Shown here: positions 17,431 to 25,872 of the stretch, piece after piece
Numbering within the stretch: position 1 is the first letter of the stretch
Layout: each line of letters begins with the position of its first letter
NCBI GenBank assembly: GCA_934661755.1
Contig: CAKUJM010000030.1
Span: forward strand, 1-32,790
DNA: 32,790 bases
Source: an uncultured Lentisphaeria bacterium
GTDB taxonomy: Bacteria > Verrucomicrobiota > Lentisphaeria > Oligosphaerales > Oligosphaeraceae
Direction: 5' to 3'
Program-made: the position numbers and the translations under genes
The notes under the pieces: generated by a model
The model's input: the letters and a program-made list of their open reading frames with translations, nothing else
What the model was told of the DNA's origin: nothing
Databases searched by the model: none

Positions 17431-19707
17431 CTACTTGGCGAGGGGGATGACCACGACGTCGCCCTTTTCCAGCTTCACCTTCAGCAGCGGCCCCGTTCCG
17501 AGGCTCTTCCCGGTGATCAGGTCCGTATAATCGCCGGCCTTGCCGCAGTTGATCGTGTATTCGGCCGCCCGCGGCGCCACGATGGAGACGAAGTTGCCAT
17601 TGGCAAACACCCGGGAGTAGGGCTCCGAGTAGAGATGCATGCGCTTGTGCTTCGCCACCGTCCGCAGGATCTGCAGCGGCGGTTCGCTGATTCCGCAGAA
17701 CAGCGACGGCTCCTTCCCGTTGAACCGCAGCACCATCGCCGGGGAGCCATCCGCATAGACCGCCAGGATCCGGTCGCCATCCTGCGGAATGGGCGAAAGC
17801 AGCGGCGTGACCCGCTCCTTGCGTCCGAAGGCCGCCGGCAGCCCGAGGCGCGTCTTGCCGTATTCGGTGGCATACGCCTGAAGCGTCGCCTCCGGACCGG
17901 CCAGCTTCACCTTGAATCCGGTGGCCTCCTCCACGGCATCCAGGGAGAATTTCCCGGTATCGAGGTCGATATACGCGCTGCCCCACAGGAAGACCGTCGC
18001 GCTGCTGCGGGTCAATTCCCGGATTGCGCGCCGCTGTTTTCCGTCGAGGGCGAAAATGCCGCCGAAGACATTGTATTGGGCCTGGACCTTCCCTTCCAGC
18101 AGGTCATCGAGAAGGTACTGGCCATAGGATGCGCCGATGCCGCTCAGATTGCAACGGATGCCGCTGAGGCTCTTCCCCACCGACCAGAGGGCGGAGCCGC
18201 AGGAGATGAAATGCCGCAGCGAGCGCGGGTCGGTGGCGAAGGCGATGGCCGGGCGATACGGCTGCGGATCCCTCAGCTGCCGTTCCTCGATCGGGGCGAA
18301 TTTCGCCATCTCCGCCCAGTACTCCGGCGTGTCGAACCAGCCATTGCCAATCAGGTCCATCCACCAGATGGCAAAGTCGTGGGAGTAGTTGAATGCCAGA
18401 TTCCGGCGCAGCAGGCGCAGGGTGTCGGGGCGATCCTTGGCGCCGGTTTCGGCGCCGGCGGCCTTGTTGCCCTTGGCGGTGGCAATGTCCGTCGAGGTGT
18501 CATCCTCGTTGAGCCAGAGCTTCCCCGCCAGCATGACGCTGTCGGCGGGGCTGGTCGCCTGGCATGTCCCGCCCAAATGCCGGTCGGTATAGCAGAATGG
18601 CGAGCAGAGGACGTCGATATCGGAGCTTGACAGCACTTTGCGCAACGCGAGATGGCCGCTGTCGCCCGGGCCATTCCAGACCGGCGACAGCTGGAAGACG
18701 TACCCATAGAAGGCGACGCTCAGGCGGCTTTTGCCGCATTCCTGGCGGATGATTTTCGCCAGCGACAGCATCGCGTCCGCCATGGCGTCGTTATGGTATT
18801 CCACGAAGTCGATCAGCTCCATGTCCCTGGCGGGCTCGCGCAATGGCGCCTCGACAATCCCCGCGCGCCCTTCCGGCGACGGGATTTCCGCCGTCGACAG
18901 TGACGCCTCCGCCTTCCCCCATGCCTTTTGCAGCGCGGCGTCATCGCCGTACTTCTGGGTCAGGAATCTGCGGAATCCATCGCGGTTCGCGCGGCTGTAT
19001 CCGAACAGCTTCTTGGTGAAGCAGGCGTTGTGGAACCACTCGCCGCCATGTCCGGGGCCGGCGGGATGGTATCCGATCACATGTCCGGGATAGCGCTTTT
19101 CCACATGCCGAATGACCCTGCGGAGGGCCTCGCCCGCATCCTTCCGGTATTTCTCCGATGCCGGGCAGGCGTACTGCCCCGCCCCGCCGTCCGCGAAGCG
19201 GATGACGTCATCGGGATGGGCCTCCAGCCACCATTGCGGCGCGGCGACCCCGACCCGCACCAGCAGCTGGGCATCCGGCAGTTCCTTGATGATGGCGTCG
19301 CAGATGGTGTCCAGCTTCTGGAAGTGCGCTTGCGCCTGTTCATCCGCATCCTTCCCCGGCTCCAGCCAGAGGCCCTCGAACTTGAAGGAGATGATCCGCA
19401 CCCCCGCCTCCCCGGCCAGCTTCACCTCGTGCGGTCCGGGGCTCTGGAATTTGAACTGGGGCATGACCAGGCGCATCATCTGGACAAAGAACGTGCGCTT
19501 GTGGACCGGGGTGCCGTCCATGCACAATTGCGGCACCCCGTTGACGCTTTGCACCGTGAAGTCCGCCGCGGCGGCACCGGGCGCAAGCCGGATGAAAAGG
19601 ATGAGAAGGATGGCGGCGGCGGCCATTGGCGGCAGCAGCCAGGGGCTTTTCCCGCGCCCGGCGGCATTGTCCACGCCGGCGGCGATGCAGTTCTTCGTGA
19701 TTGTCAT
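17431..19707 (-). CDS. Exported GH42-like (beta-galactosidase-related) protein
   Basis: This 758-residue protein has an N-terminal export signal: a basic stretch to Lys20, a hydrophobic core at about 25-43, and an AAA site near 45-48. The mature region opens with FTVQSVNGVPQLCMDGTPV and continues as a (beta/alpha)8-like domain. Its GHGGEWF block (219-225, candidate acid/base Glu223) and the FRRFLTQKYGDDAALQKAWG segment are typical of GH42 proteins. The C-terminal half resembles the amidotransferase-like trimerisation domain. The nucleophile Glu could not be placed with confidence. The start at 19707 has a GAGGAA Shine-Dalgarno sequence 6-7 bases upstream; a longer frame to 19728 lacks this. 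It probably acts outside the cytoplasmic membrane on the same glycan as the neighbouring enzymes. Confidence 0.7.
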   Translation of the reverse strand: MTITKNCIAAGVDNAAGRGKSPWLLPPMAAAAILLILFIRLAPGAAAADFTVQSVNGVPQLCMDGTPVHKRTFFVQMMRLVMPQFKFQSPGPHEVKLAGEAGVRIISFKFEGLWLEPGKDADEQAQAHFQKLDTICDAIIKELPDAQLLVRVGVAAPQWWLEAHPDDVIRFADGGAGQYACPASEKYRKDAGEALRRVIRHVEKRYPGHVIGYHPAGPGHGGEWFHNACFTKKLFGYSRANRDGFRRFLTQKYGDDAALQKAWGKAEASLSTAEIPSPEGRAGIVEAPLREPARDMELIDFVEYHNDAMADAMLSLAKIIRQECGKSRLSVAFYGYVFQLSPVWNGPGDSGHLALRKVLSSSDIDVLCSPFCYTDRHLGGTCQATSPADSVMLAGKLWLNEDDTSTDIATAKGNKAAGAETGAKDRPDTLRLLRRNLAFNYSHDFAIWWMDLIGNGWFDTPEYWAEMAKFAPIEERQLRDPQPYRPAIAFATDPRSLRHFISCGSALWSVGKSLSGIRCNLSGIGASYGQYLLDDLLEGKVQAQYNVFGGIFALDGKQRRAIRELTRSSATVFLWGSAYIDLDTGKFSLDAVEEATGFKVKLAGPEATLQAYATEYGKTRLGLPAAFGRKERVTPLLSPIPQDGDRILAVYADGSPAMVLRFNGKEPSLFCGISEPPLQILRTVAKHKRMHLYSEPYSRVFANGNFVSIVAPRAAEYTINCGKAGDYTDLITGKSLGTGPLLKVKLEKGDVVVIPLAK

Positions 19708-19771
19708 GGCAGTTCCTCGTGTTTGCATGTCATCTCCCGGTGGTGAATCCGTCTGCGGTTCCCCAGCGTGG

Positions 19772-20518
19772 TCACTTGGGGATCTTCACGCTGGCGAAGT
19801 GCTGGGTGTAGTAATTGAAGATGGAGTACGCGGTTTTGCGGATCGCCTGGACATCCATGCTCGCGGCATGGCCGTCCAGGAAGAGCAGGCTGCCGCGCCC
19901 GGCGTGGGCGAGGATGACGCTCGGGCGTTCGTAGTCCTGGATCGGGTCGATGTAATAGAATCCCGATTTCGTCCCCGCATAGTAGGTGTCGGCGGCAAAG
20001 AAGGCATTGGAGAGGTTCTTGCATCTTACCGGATTGACCAGCTGGGTCCTCGCGCCGTTCACGAAGACAAAGGGGTCGCCGTTTTCATGCCCCGCATAGC
20101 TGGAGTTCGAGGTGGCGGCATTGAACCCCCACAGCATGCCGATCGTCCCGGCCTGGGATGCGGTCTTGCCCCCCTGCTGGCTTTGCCAGGAGGGGCTGTA
20201 CTTCTTGCAATAGTATTTGCCGGACGGGCAGGTGAAGACCTCCCAGGTGGCATATGGCGCAAGCTTGATGTTCACGCTTATCCCGGTAAGCAGGATGTTT
20301 GCGGGCTCAATCTCGGACTGCGTCACCCAGAACGAATCGAAGTCGTTGGCGTACATGATCTGCGCAAGCCCGACCTGCTTCTTGTTGCTCACGCAGCTGA
20401 TCTCCCGGGCCTTTTCCCGCGCCCGGCCCAACGCGGGCAGCAGCATCGACGCCAATATGGCGATGATCGCGATCACCACCAGCAGCTCAATCAGGGTGAA
20501 TGAATGGCGCTTTTTCAT
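19772..20518 (-). CDS. Pseudopilin-like protein with prepilin N-terminus and H-X9-DG motif
   Basis: This 248-residue protein begins with a type IV prepilin signal: a short basic leader (MKKRHS), then FTLIELLVVIAIIAILASML, with Glu11 as the Glu5 of the mature form. The residue before the cleavage site is Ser, not the usual Gly. After the hydrophobic helix comes an amphipathic ALGRAREKAREISCVSN stretch, and near the C-terminus His205 to Asp215-Gly216 form an exact H-X9-DG motif. Such proteins are greatly expanded in Lentisphaerota and Planctomycetota and often lie near glycan-degradation genes; their role is not settled. A strong Shine-Dalgarno (AGGAGG) precedes the start. The gene sits 30 bases after the Gfo/Idh gene and 64 before the GH42-like gene. 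Confidence 0.88.
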   Translation of the reverse strand: MKKRHSFTLIELLVVIAIIAILASMLLPALGRAREKAREISCVSNKKQVGLAQIMYANDFDSFWVTQSEIEPANILLTGISVNIKLAPYATWEVFTCPSGKYYCKKYSPSWQSQQGGKTASQAGTIGMLWGFNAATSNSSYAGHENGDPFVFVNGARTQLVNPVRCKNLSNAFFAADTYYAGTKSGFYYIDPIQDYERPSVILAHAGRGSLLFLDGHAASMDVQAIRKTAYSIFNYYTQHFASVKIPK

Positions 20519-20548
20519 CTTTTCCTCCTATTTTTCCTTGTCTCAAGC

Positions 20549-21643
20549 CTAGAAACTGACAACCTTCTTCCATTCCAGTGCCTTGCAGCATCCCTCGGTC
20601 ATGCGGGCAAGCCGCACGGCGCCTTCGATGCCGAATTCAAGCGGCTGGCCGTGGACGCACGCGTCAATCCATTGATCCAGCGGCTCGGCGCAAGGCGGAA
20701 GCGACGCCGCCTTCACCTTGATCGCGACCCGGGTGCCGAAAAGCGACTCCGCCGAGAGGTTGTTTGCGACGCCGCCAATCTGCCGGCATTCATACTCCAC
20801 GCCCTCGGGGACCGCCTGCTTGAACGCCTCAAGCCGCTCGCCGGCGATGTGGACTTCCACCTGGTCCTGGTCGATGCGGCAAAGGTAGGTCCCCTGCGTG
20901 CCGAAAAGCTCGAAGGTATACGGCGAATAGAATGTCGTCGCGCTGGACTCGGCGACGCCGAGCGCGCCGTTTTTGAAGCGGAGCGAGAAGCTGACATTGT
21001 CTTCGATGTCGCGTCCGAAATAATGGATGGCGCTGACGGTCGCGTCAAGCGGCTCCCCCAGCAGCCAGTCGAACAGATAGAGCTGGTGCATTCCGAGGTC
21101 GACGAAGACTCCGCCGCCGGTGACCTGCCGGTCATACCAGTCATCCGGCAGATCGCGCCCGGCATCGCCCTTCCAGTTGACGCCGTTGCGAATCCGCACC
21201 ATGTTGAGGTCGCCCAGCACTGCGCGGTCCGCCAGCATCTTCCCGAAGCGGAACACGGGGGTGCAGGCGCGGATGCAGGCCACGCTCAGCTTGACGTTGT
21301 TGCGCAGGACCGCGTCGCGCACGTCCAGCGCCTCGGCCGTCGAGAGGGTGAATGCCTTCTCGGTGAAGATATGCTTCCCCGCGTTGGCGGCGGCCACCAT
21401 CAAGTCGTGATGGAGGCAAGTCTGCGCGCAAATGCACACTGCGTCGACGTCGGGCCGCTTCAGCAGTTCAGCATAGTCGGCGACAAACGGCGCGCCGAGC
21501 TTTTCGGAGTAGGCGGCGCCCCTTTTCGCATCGGTGTCCCAGACCCCGGCGATGGCGGTGTCCGGGCGCTTCTGAAGCACCGGGTAATAGCGATGGATAT
21601 GGGGATGCCAGCATCCCGCCAATGCCACATTGAACTTTTTCAT
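20549..21643 (-). CDS. Gfo/Idh/MocA-family oxidoreductase (second of pair)
   Basis: This 364-residue NAD(P)-dependent sugar or polyol dehydrogenase-like protein has an N-terminal Rossmann fold starting NVALAGCWHPHIHRYYP. Its glycine pattern is loose: the second Gly of GxGxxG is Trp. The usual EKP motif reads EKA (95-97), while GGGVFVDLGMHQLYLFDWL keeps the Asp-x3-His pattern of the active site. It follows the first Gfo/Idh gene by 15 bases. The two are clearly paralogs but differ in these key residues, so they probably catalyse different steps, or one may work in reverse on a keto intermediate. Substrate unknown. Confidence 0.85.
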   Translation of the reverse strand: MKKFNVALAGCWHPHIHRYYPVLQKRPDTAIAGVWDTDAKRGAAYSEKLGAPFVADYAELLKRPDVDAVCICAQTCLHHDLMVAAANAGKHIFTEKAFTLSTAEALDVRDAVLRNNVKLSVACIRACTPVFRFGKMLADRAVLGDLNMVRIRNGVNWKGDAGRDLPDDWYDRQVTGGGVFVDLGMHQLYLFDWLLGEPLDATVSAIHYFGRDIEDNVSFSLRFKNGALGVAESSATTFYSPYTFELFGTQGTYLCRIDQDQVEVHIAGERLEAFKQAVPEGVEYECRQIGGVANNLSAESLFGTRVAIKVKAASLPPCAEPLDQWIDACVHGQPLEFGIEGAVRLARMTEGCCKALEWKKVVSF

Positions 21644-21658
21644 TCCTGTTGATTCTCC

Positions 21659-22732
21659 CTAGAAGATTACCTCGCGGCCCTCCCGAGCGGAAAGCGCGAT
21701 GGCGTCCAGCATCCGCTGGATGTACAGGCCGATTTCGCCGGGCATGAGCAGCGCGGCGCCGTTCCGGCAGGCGTCGATCCAGTTGCCGAGCTTGCGCCGG
21801 AACATGTCGGGGCGCCCCAGCGGCGGCATGTATGCGGGGGCGATGTTCATCATCGCGCCGTACATGTCGGCATACAGCTCCGGAGCCTTGCCGCTGCGCC
21901 ACCAGGCGCCGCCTTTGGCTCCGGAAAGCCGGAAGTCATAGACGCAGTCATCCTTGATGTGGTCCACATACGAGGTCTCCAGCTGCACGGCCAGACCGCT
22001 TTTGAAGGTGATCTGCGCCGCCGCCAGGTCTTCGACATCGTACTGGCGCCAGTTCCAGTTCGGCGACGCGCAGAACACCCCGCAGGGGTTCTTCCCCTCG
22101 CCATGGAAATACGAAGCCGTGACCCGCGCCGGTTCCGGACGGGCGCAGACATGGGTGATGACGTCAAGCAGATGCACCAGGATGTCCATCACCGGTCCGC
22201 CGCCAAGCTGGCGGCTGTAGTACGTCCCCCAGTCCGGAATGCCGCGCCGGCGCAGCAGCGCGCCATGGACGAAGCGCAGCTCCCCGAAGAATCCGGCATT
22301 GCGCGCATTGACCAGCACCTCGGTCGACGGGCAGTATTCCTGCTGGAAGCCGACCGCCAGTTTCACTCCCCGCGAGTTGGCCGCCGCGATCATCCTCTCG
22401 CATTCGCCGGCGTTCATCCCCAGCGGCTTTTCGCAGAAGACATGGCATCCGGCCGCAATCGCATCCATGGCGGCGGGGAAGTGTTCGTGGTTCGGCAGGC
22501 AGATGTCCACCGCATCCGGCCTGGCCGCCGCCAGCATGGTCTTCCAGTCGCCGTACAGCGCCGTCTCCGGCAGCCCCCACCTGTCCCGCATGATCTCCAG
22601 GCGTTCCCGGCGGAAATCGACCGCCGCGACCACCTCGGCCTTGTCGCCAAGCTCCGCGAAAGCCTGCATGTGTTCGGCGTAGATCATCCCGCAGCCGAGG
22701 ATGGCCACCCGCAATTTTCCCTTCTCGGTCAT
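21659..22732 (-). CDS. Gfo/Idh/MocA-family oxidoreductase (first of pair)
   Basis: This 357-residue dehydrogenase-like protein begins MTEKGKLRVAILGCGMIYAEH. It has the standard GxGxx loop (13-17), a canonical CEKPLG motif (100-105, Lys102) and GGGPVMDILVHLLDV, which carries the catalytic Asp-x3-His. The family oxidises or epimerises sugars, inositols and glycosides with bound NAD(P). The frame stays open upstream to 23269, but that region lies inside the glycyl radical enzyme gene. The ATG at 22732 overlaps the GRE stop by 4 bases (ATGA). Coupling to the GRE suggests its product or substrate is the GRE's partner metabolite; that is an inference. Confidence 0.87.
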   Translation of the reverse strand: MTEKGKLRVAILGCGMIYAEHMQAFAELGDKAEVVAAVDFRRERLEIMRDRWGLPETALYGDWKTMLAAARPDAVDICLPNHEHFPAAMDAIAAGCHVFCEKPLGMNAGECERMIAAANSRGVKLAVGFQQEYCPSTEVLVNARNAGFFGELRFVHGALLRRRGIPDWGTYYSRQLGGGPVMDILVHLLDVITHVCARPEPARVTASYFHGEGKNPCGVFCASPNWNWRQYDVEDLAAAQITFKSGLAVQLETSYVDHIKDDCVYDFRLSGAKGGAWWRSGKAPELYADMYGAMMNIAPAYMPPLGRPDMFRRKLGNWIDACRNGAALLMPGEIGLYIQRMLDAIALSAREGREVIF

Positions 22733-24876
22733 ATTGTCTTCTCCGTTAGGATTCTTTTGCAGACGAACTCCCGGAATTCGGGAGAAAGCATGATGAAATA
22801 GGCGGTGAAGCCGGTCACCCGCACGATCAGATCCGGATACCGGGACGGATCCTTCTGCGCGGCACGCAGCTTTTCCGCATCGACGATGTTGACGTTGATC
22901 AGGGTCCCGCCCAGCTTGAAATGCGTGCGGAACAATGCCATCAGCCGTCCGGCCGGATCCGCGCCGCTGGCGAATGACGCATCCAGCTCCAGCTGCAACG
23001 GCGAGGTGTTGCCGAAGCCGCACTGGACCGCCGCCACCGCCTTGCAAATCGCCGTCACCGCGCCGTCCCGGCGGAATCCCGGATTCGGATTCGCGCCATG
23101 GGAGGATGGCTCGCCCGCCCGCCGGCCGTTCGGCGTCGCCCCGACATTCCTGCCAAAGCGCAGCGAGTCCGCCCAGGAGAACAGCCCGGGGATGATCAGG
23201 CGTCCGCCCGGCGTATGGCGGTGGTCGGGGAATGCCTCGACGAAATCCCGGACCAGGGTTTGCGCCCACTGGTCGGCGCAGCTCCCGCCGTGGCCATAGC
23301 GCGGCGATGACGCCAGCAGCCTTCTTGTCAGCTCGCCCTCCTCGCCCTGGAAATTGTCATGCACCGCCGCCGCGCATTGCGCCCACGAAAGCCGTTTCTG
23401 CTCGACGATCTGGGTCTGGATCGCCGCAAAGGAGTCGGCGACCACCGCCAGCCCCGCGCCGTCGCATGCCATGTTGTAGAACTCCACGCCGCCATGCGAG
23501 GCGTCGCGCCCCTTTTCAATCGGTCCGTGGCAGAGCAGATTCAGCAGCAATTCGGGTTCGTTTTCATGCTGATGCTCCAGATGGAAGTCGATTCCCCGGG
23601 CGATGCACCGCGCGGCGCGCGCCAGGTGGTGGCGGTAGCACTGGTGGAGGGCCTCCAGCGAGCAGTTTCCGGACGCGGCGGTTTCATTGAAGGCGACCTC
23701 GAAGACCTTCATCAGGTTGATTTTCACGACGTCGTTAAGCGTATATTCGCGTCCGGGAATGCACATCCAGTTGCATCCCAGCGCAATGCGGCTGCGCGCC
23801 AATTCAACGGGGTAGCCATTGCGCATGAAGCCGCCAATCAGCGCGTTGTCGCCGGAAAAACGCGGACAGCCCAGCCGGTCCTCCAGCAGGATCTGGACGC
23901 CGCGCCGGAAAAGCCCCTCGTCCATCCGGTCATGGACCCGGATCGTCAAGTTGCAGGGGGTCTTCAGGACATGCGCCGCCTCCAGGATCAGGTACGACAC
24001 CCGGCTGGTCTGGTCATTGCCGTCCCGGTCCGGCCCGCCGATCTGGTAGTAGTGCGGGTCGTTCAGCAGCAGGCAGGCGATGCAATAGACGGCCTCCTCG
24101 TCATCGATCCTCCCGGCGGCGGCATCGCGCTCATAGTATGGGCGCAAAATCTCATCCAGCTGCCCGCCGGCGCCGTCGCGGTTGTAGGTGCGCGACGCCA
24201 TGTTGTACCATGCAATCCACTGGCAGGCCTCATGCAGGGTCTCCGGCGGATCGTTTTCCAGCTTCAGATTCATCTGCCGCATCCGGCCTTCGGCGGCCAG
24301 CGCCGTCCGGTGGATCCAGCTTCGGATGCCGTCGATGGCCTCCAGCTCCGCGTTGAGCAGCTCCGCCGCCTCGAAGTCCCCGGCGTGCGCCGCAAGGCTG
24401 TCCGCGACCTTTTTGCGCAATCCGCCCCATCCCAGCACCAGGCCGATCCGGTAGTCGGGCGCAAAATGGCCGTCCTTGCCGATGCCATGGGTCAAATCGT
24501 AGAGTTCCTGGTCGTGGTGGAGAAAGGAGTAGTCCACCGGAAACGGCGCCAGCGACAGCTTGTATCCGGCACGCATGCGCGACATCATGAACATCCAGCG
24601 TCCGGCGATGGCGTCATCGGGATCGACGTATACCGGATGCGCCTCCATCAGCGCCCGGAAATTCCGCGCCCAGGCCGTGACGCCGTGGAAGGATCCATTT
24701 TCATCCACCACCGGGAAGCGGAACGACTGCAGGAAATCCTCCGGCGGAAGCACATACCCGTAGTCATCCTCGTCCGCCTTCCCCAGACGGCGCCACTTCT
24801 CCAGCGTCTGCGCCTTCTTCTTCGCCACCAGGCGGGCGATCTGCCCGGCGTATCGGTTCATTTTGAACTGGATCAT
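22729..24876 (-). CDS. Glycyl radical enzyme of unassigned function (PFL-like family)
   Basis: This 715-residue oxygen-sensitive enzyme carries the C-terminal glycyl radical motif RVTGFTAYF (Gly689) and, upstream, the family block GATPNGRRAGEP (579-590). The finger loop with the candidate thiyl cysteine reads ALGCNWMCIPGREY (365-378), giving Cys368 with Cys372 nearby. Characterised GRE dehydratases have Glu two residues after this Cys (GCVE); here it is Trp. Pyruvate formate-lyase has adjacent cysteines, also not matched. The length is shorter than the roughly 760-850 residues of many GREs. The next gene upstream is its activase, with an ATGA overlap. Context (LacI regulator, two Gfo/Idh enzymes, glycosidases) argues for a carbohydrate-derived substrate rather than pyruvate. 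Confidence 0.85.
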   Translation of the reverse strand: MIQFKMNRYAGQIARLVAKKKAQTLEKWRRLGKADEDDYGYVLPPEDFLQSFRFPVVDENGSFHGVTAWARNFRALMEAHPVYVDPDDAIAGRWMFMMSRMRAGYKLSLAPFPVDYSFLHHDQELYDLTHGIGKDGHFAPDYRIGLVLGWGGLRKKVADSLAAHAGDFEAAELLNAELEAIDGIRSWIHRTALAAEGRMRQMNLKLENDPPETLHEACQWIAWYNMASRTYNRDGAGGQLDEILRPYYERDAAAGRIDDEEAVYCIACLLLNDPHYYQIGGPDRDGNDQTSRVSYLILEAAHVLKTPCNLTIRVHDRMDEGLFRRGVQILLEDRLGCPRFSGDNALIGGFMRNGYPVELARSRIALGCNWMCIPGREYTLNDVVKINLMKVFEVAFNETAASGNCSLEALHQCYRHHLARAARCIARGIDFHLEHQHENEPELLLNLLCHGPIEKGRDASHGGVEFYNMACDGAGLAVVADSFAAIQTQIVEQKRLSWAQCAAAVHDNFQGEEGELTRRLLASSPRYGHGGSCADQWAQTLVRDFVEAFPDHRHTPGGRLIIPGLFSWADSLRFGRNVGATPNGRRAGEPSSHGANPNPGFRRDGAVTAICKAVAAVQCGFGNTSPLQLELDASFASGADPAGRLMALFRTHFKLGGTLINVNIVDAEKLRAAQKDPSRYPDLIVRVTGFTAYFIMLSPEFREFVCKRILTEKTI

Positions 24877-25781
24877 TTCTCGACCATCTCCCCATTCACA
24901 AGAAGCGGCACCGCGGCCGTGGCGGCGGCGCGGACCAGCCGGCGGACCGCCTCCGGCGCCAGGGCATCCAGCGGGCGGCTGCGTTCAGCCATCCCCAGCC
25001 GTTCCGCCTTGCCGCAGCCAAGCGGATGATAGGACAGCAGCTCATAGTGCCGCAGCGTCGGCAGCCCTGCGGCGAAATCGGCGATCCGCCGGATCGTCTC
25101 CGGGTCGTCGTTGAATCCGGGAACCAGCGGGGTGCGCAGGATCAGCGGCGCGCTGATGGCGCGCAGGTTGTCAAGCACCTGGCCATTGCCGCAGCCGGTG
25201 CCCTCGCGATGCCGCCGCTCATCGGCGTGCTTGAGGTCCGCCATCACCAGATCGCAGTCGGCCAGCAGCCTTTCGCAGATTTCCCGCGGATACGCCAGGT
25301 TGGTTTCGACCGCCGTGTGGATCCCCATTTCATGGCATCGCCGCAGGATCGCGGCGGCAAAATCCGCCTGCATCCCCGGCTCGCCGCCGGAAATCGTCAC
25401 CCCGCCGCCGGACTCCCCATAGAAGGGGAGGTCCTCGGCGATGTCGGCCATCACCTCGTCCACCGAATACTGGCGGCCGCAGACGCTCAAGGCGCCGCTC
25501 CAGCAGACGCCGGCGCATTTCATGCATGAACTGCACCGGGAGCGGTCCAGGAAGTGTCGGCCGCCGGCAAAGCCATGGGCGGCGCAGAAGCGGCTGCATC
25601 TGCGGCAGCCAACGCACTTCGACTCGTCGAAGGCAAGCTGCGGCGACGCCTGGATCGCCTCCGGGTTGTGGCACCAGAAACAGCGCATCTGGCATCCCTT
25701 GAGGAAGATCACGCTGCGCAGCCCCGGCCCGTCGTGCACGGACGCATGCTGGATTTCAGTTATGAGGCCCTTCATGGACAT
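24873..25781 (-). CDS. Glycyl radical enzyme activase (radical SAM)
   Basis: This 302-residue enzyme uses S-adenosylmethionine to place the glycyl radical on the adjacent GRE. It has the radical SAM triad GCQMRCFWC (Cys30, Cys34, Cys37) and a ferredoxin-like insert with two CxxCxxCxxxC sets (Cys56/59/62/66 and Cys83/86/89/93). GGGVTISGGEP (125-135) follows, the SAM-binding stretch. The insert is typical of activases for non-PFL GREs and absent from PflA, which agrees with the partner not being a pyruvate formate-lyase. The start at 25781 follows an AGGGGA element at about 5 bases; an in-frame ATG at 25775 is less well spaced. It is the first gene of the operon behind the dyad at 25793-25816. 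Confidence 0.93.
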   Translation of the reverse strand: MSMKGLITEIQHASVHDGPGLRSVIFLKGCQMRCFWCHNPEAIQASPQLAFDESKCVGCRRCSRFCAAHGFAGGRHFLDRSRCSSCMKCAGVCWSGALSVCGRQYSVDEVMADIAEDLPFYGESGGGVTISGGEPGMQADFAAAILRRCHEMGIHTAVETNLAYPREICERLLADCDLVMADLKHADERRHREGTGCGNGQVLDNLRAISAPLILRTPLVPGFNDDPETIRRIADFAAGLPTLRHYELLSYHPLGCGKAERLGMAERSRPLDALAPEAVRRLVRAAATAAVPLLVNGEMVEK

Positions 25782-25792
25782 GTTCCCCTGTT

Positions 25793-25816
25793 GCTTTCCA
25801 AATATACCCGGAAAGC
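25793..25816. promoter_or_regulatory. 24-bp dyad, candidate operator of the GRE operon
   Basis: Perfect 7-base arms GCTTTCC (25793-25799) and GGAAAGC (25810-25816) flank a 10-base AT-rich spacer. Read on the minus strand, the spacer contains TATATT, a possible -10. The dyad ends 11 bases upstream of the activase ATG, in the 91-base gap that follows the LacI-type gene. Overall size fits a LacI-family operator, but the half-sites are further apart than usual, and a leader hairpin next to the Shine-Dalgarno is an alternative. Confidence 0.45.
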
Positions 25817-25872
25817 GGGGCGCACCGGAACGAAGGGCCGGCCAATAGAATGCAATCTGCTGTTGTTAAATA

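Noticed and set aside
23359..25029. 556-codon open frame opposite the glycyl radical enzyme
   Set aside because: It is antisense to a well-supported gene, with no recognisable motif; a shadow of GC-rich codon usage.
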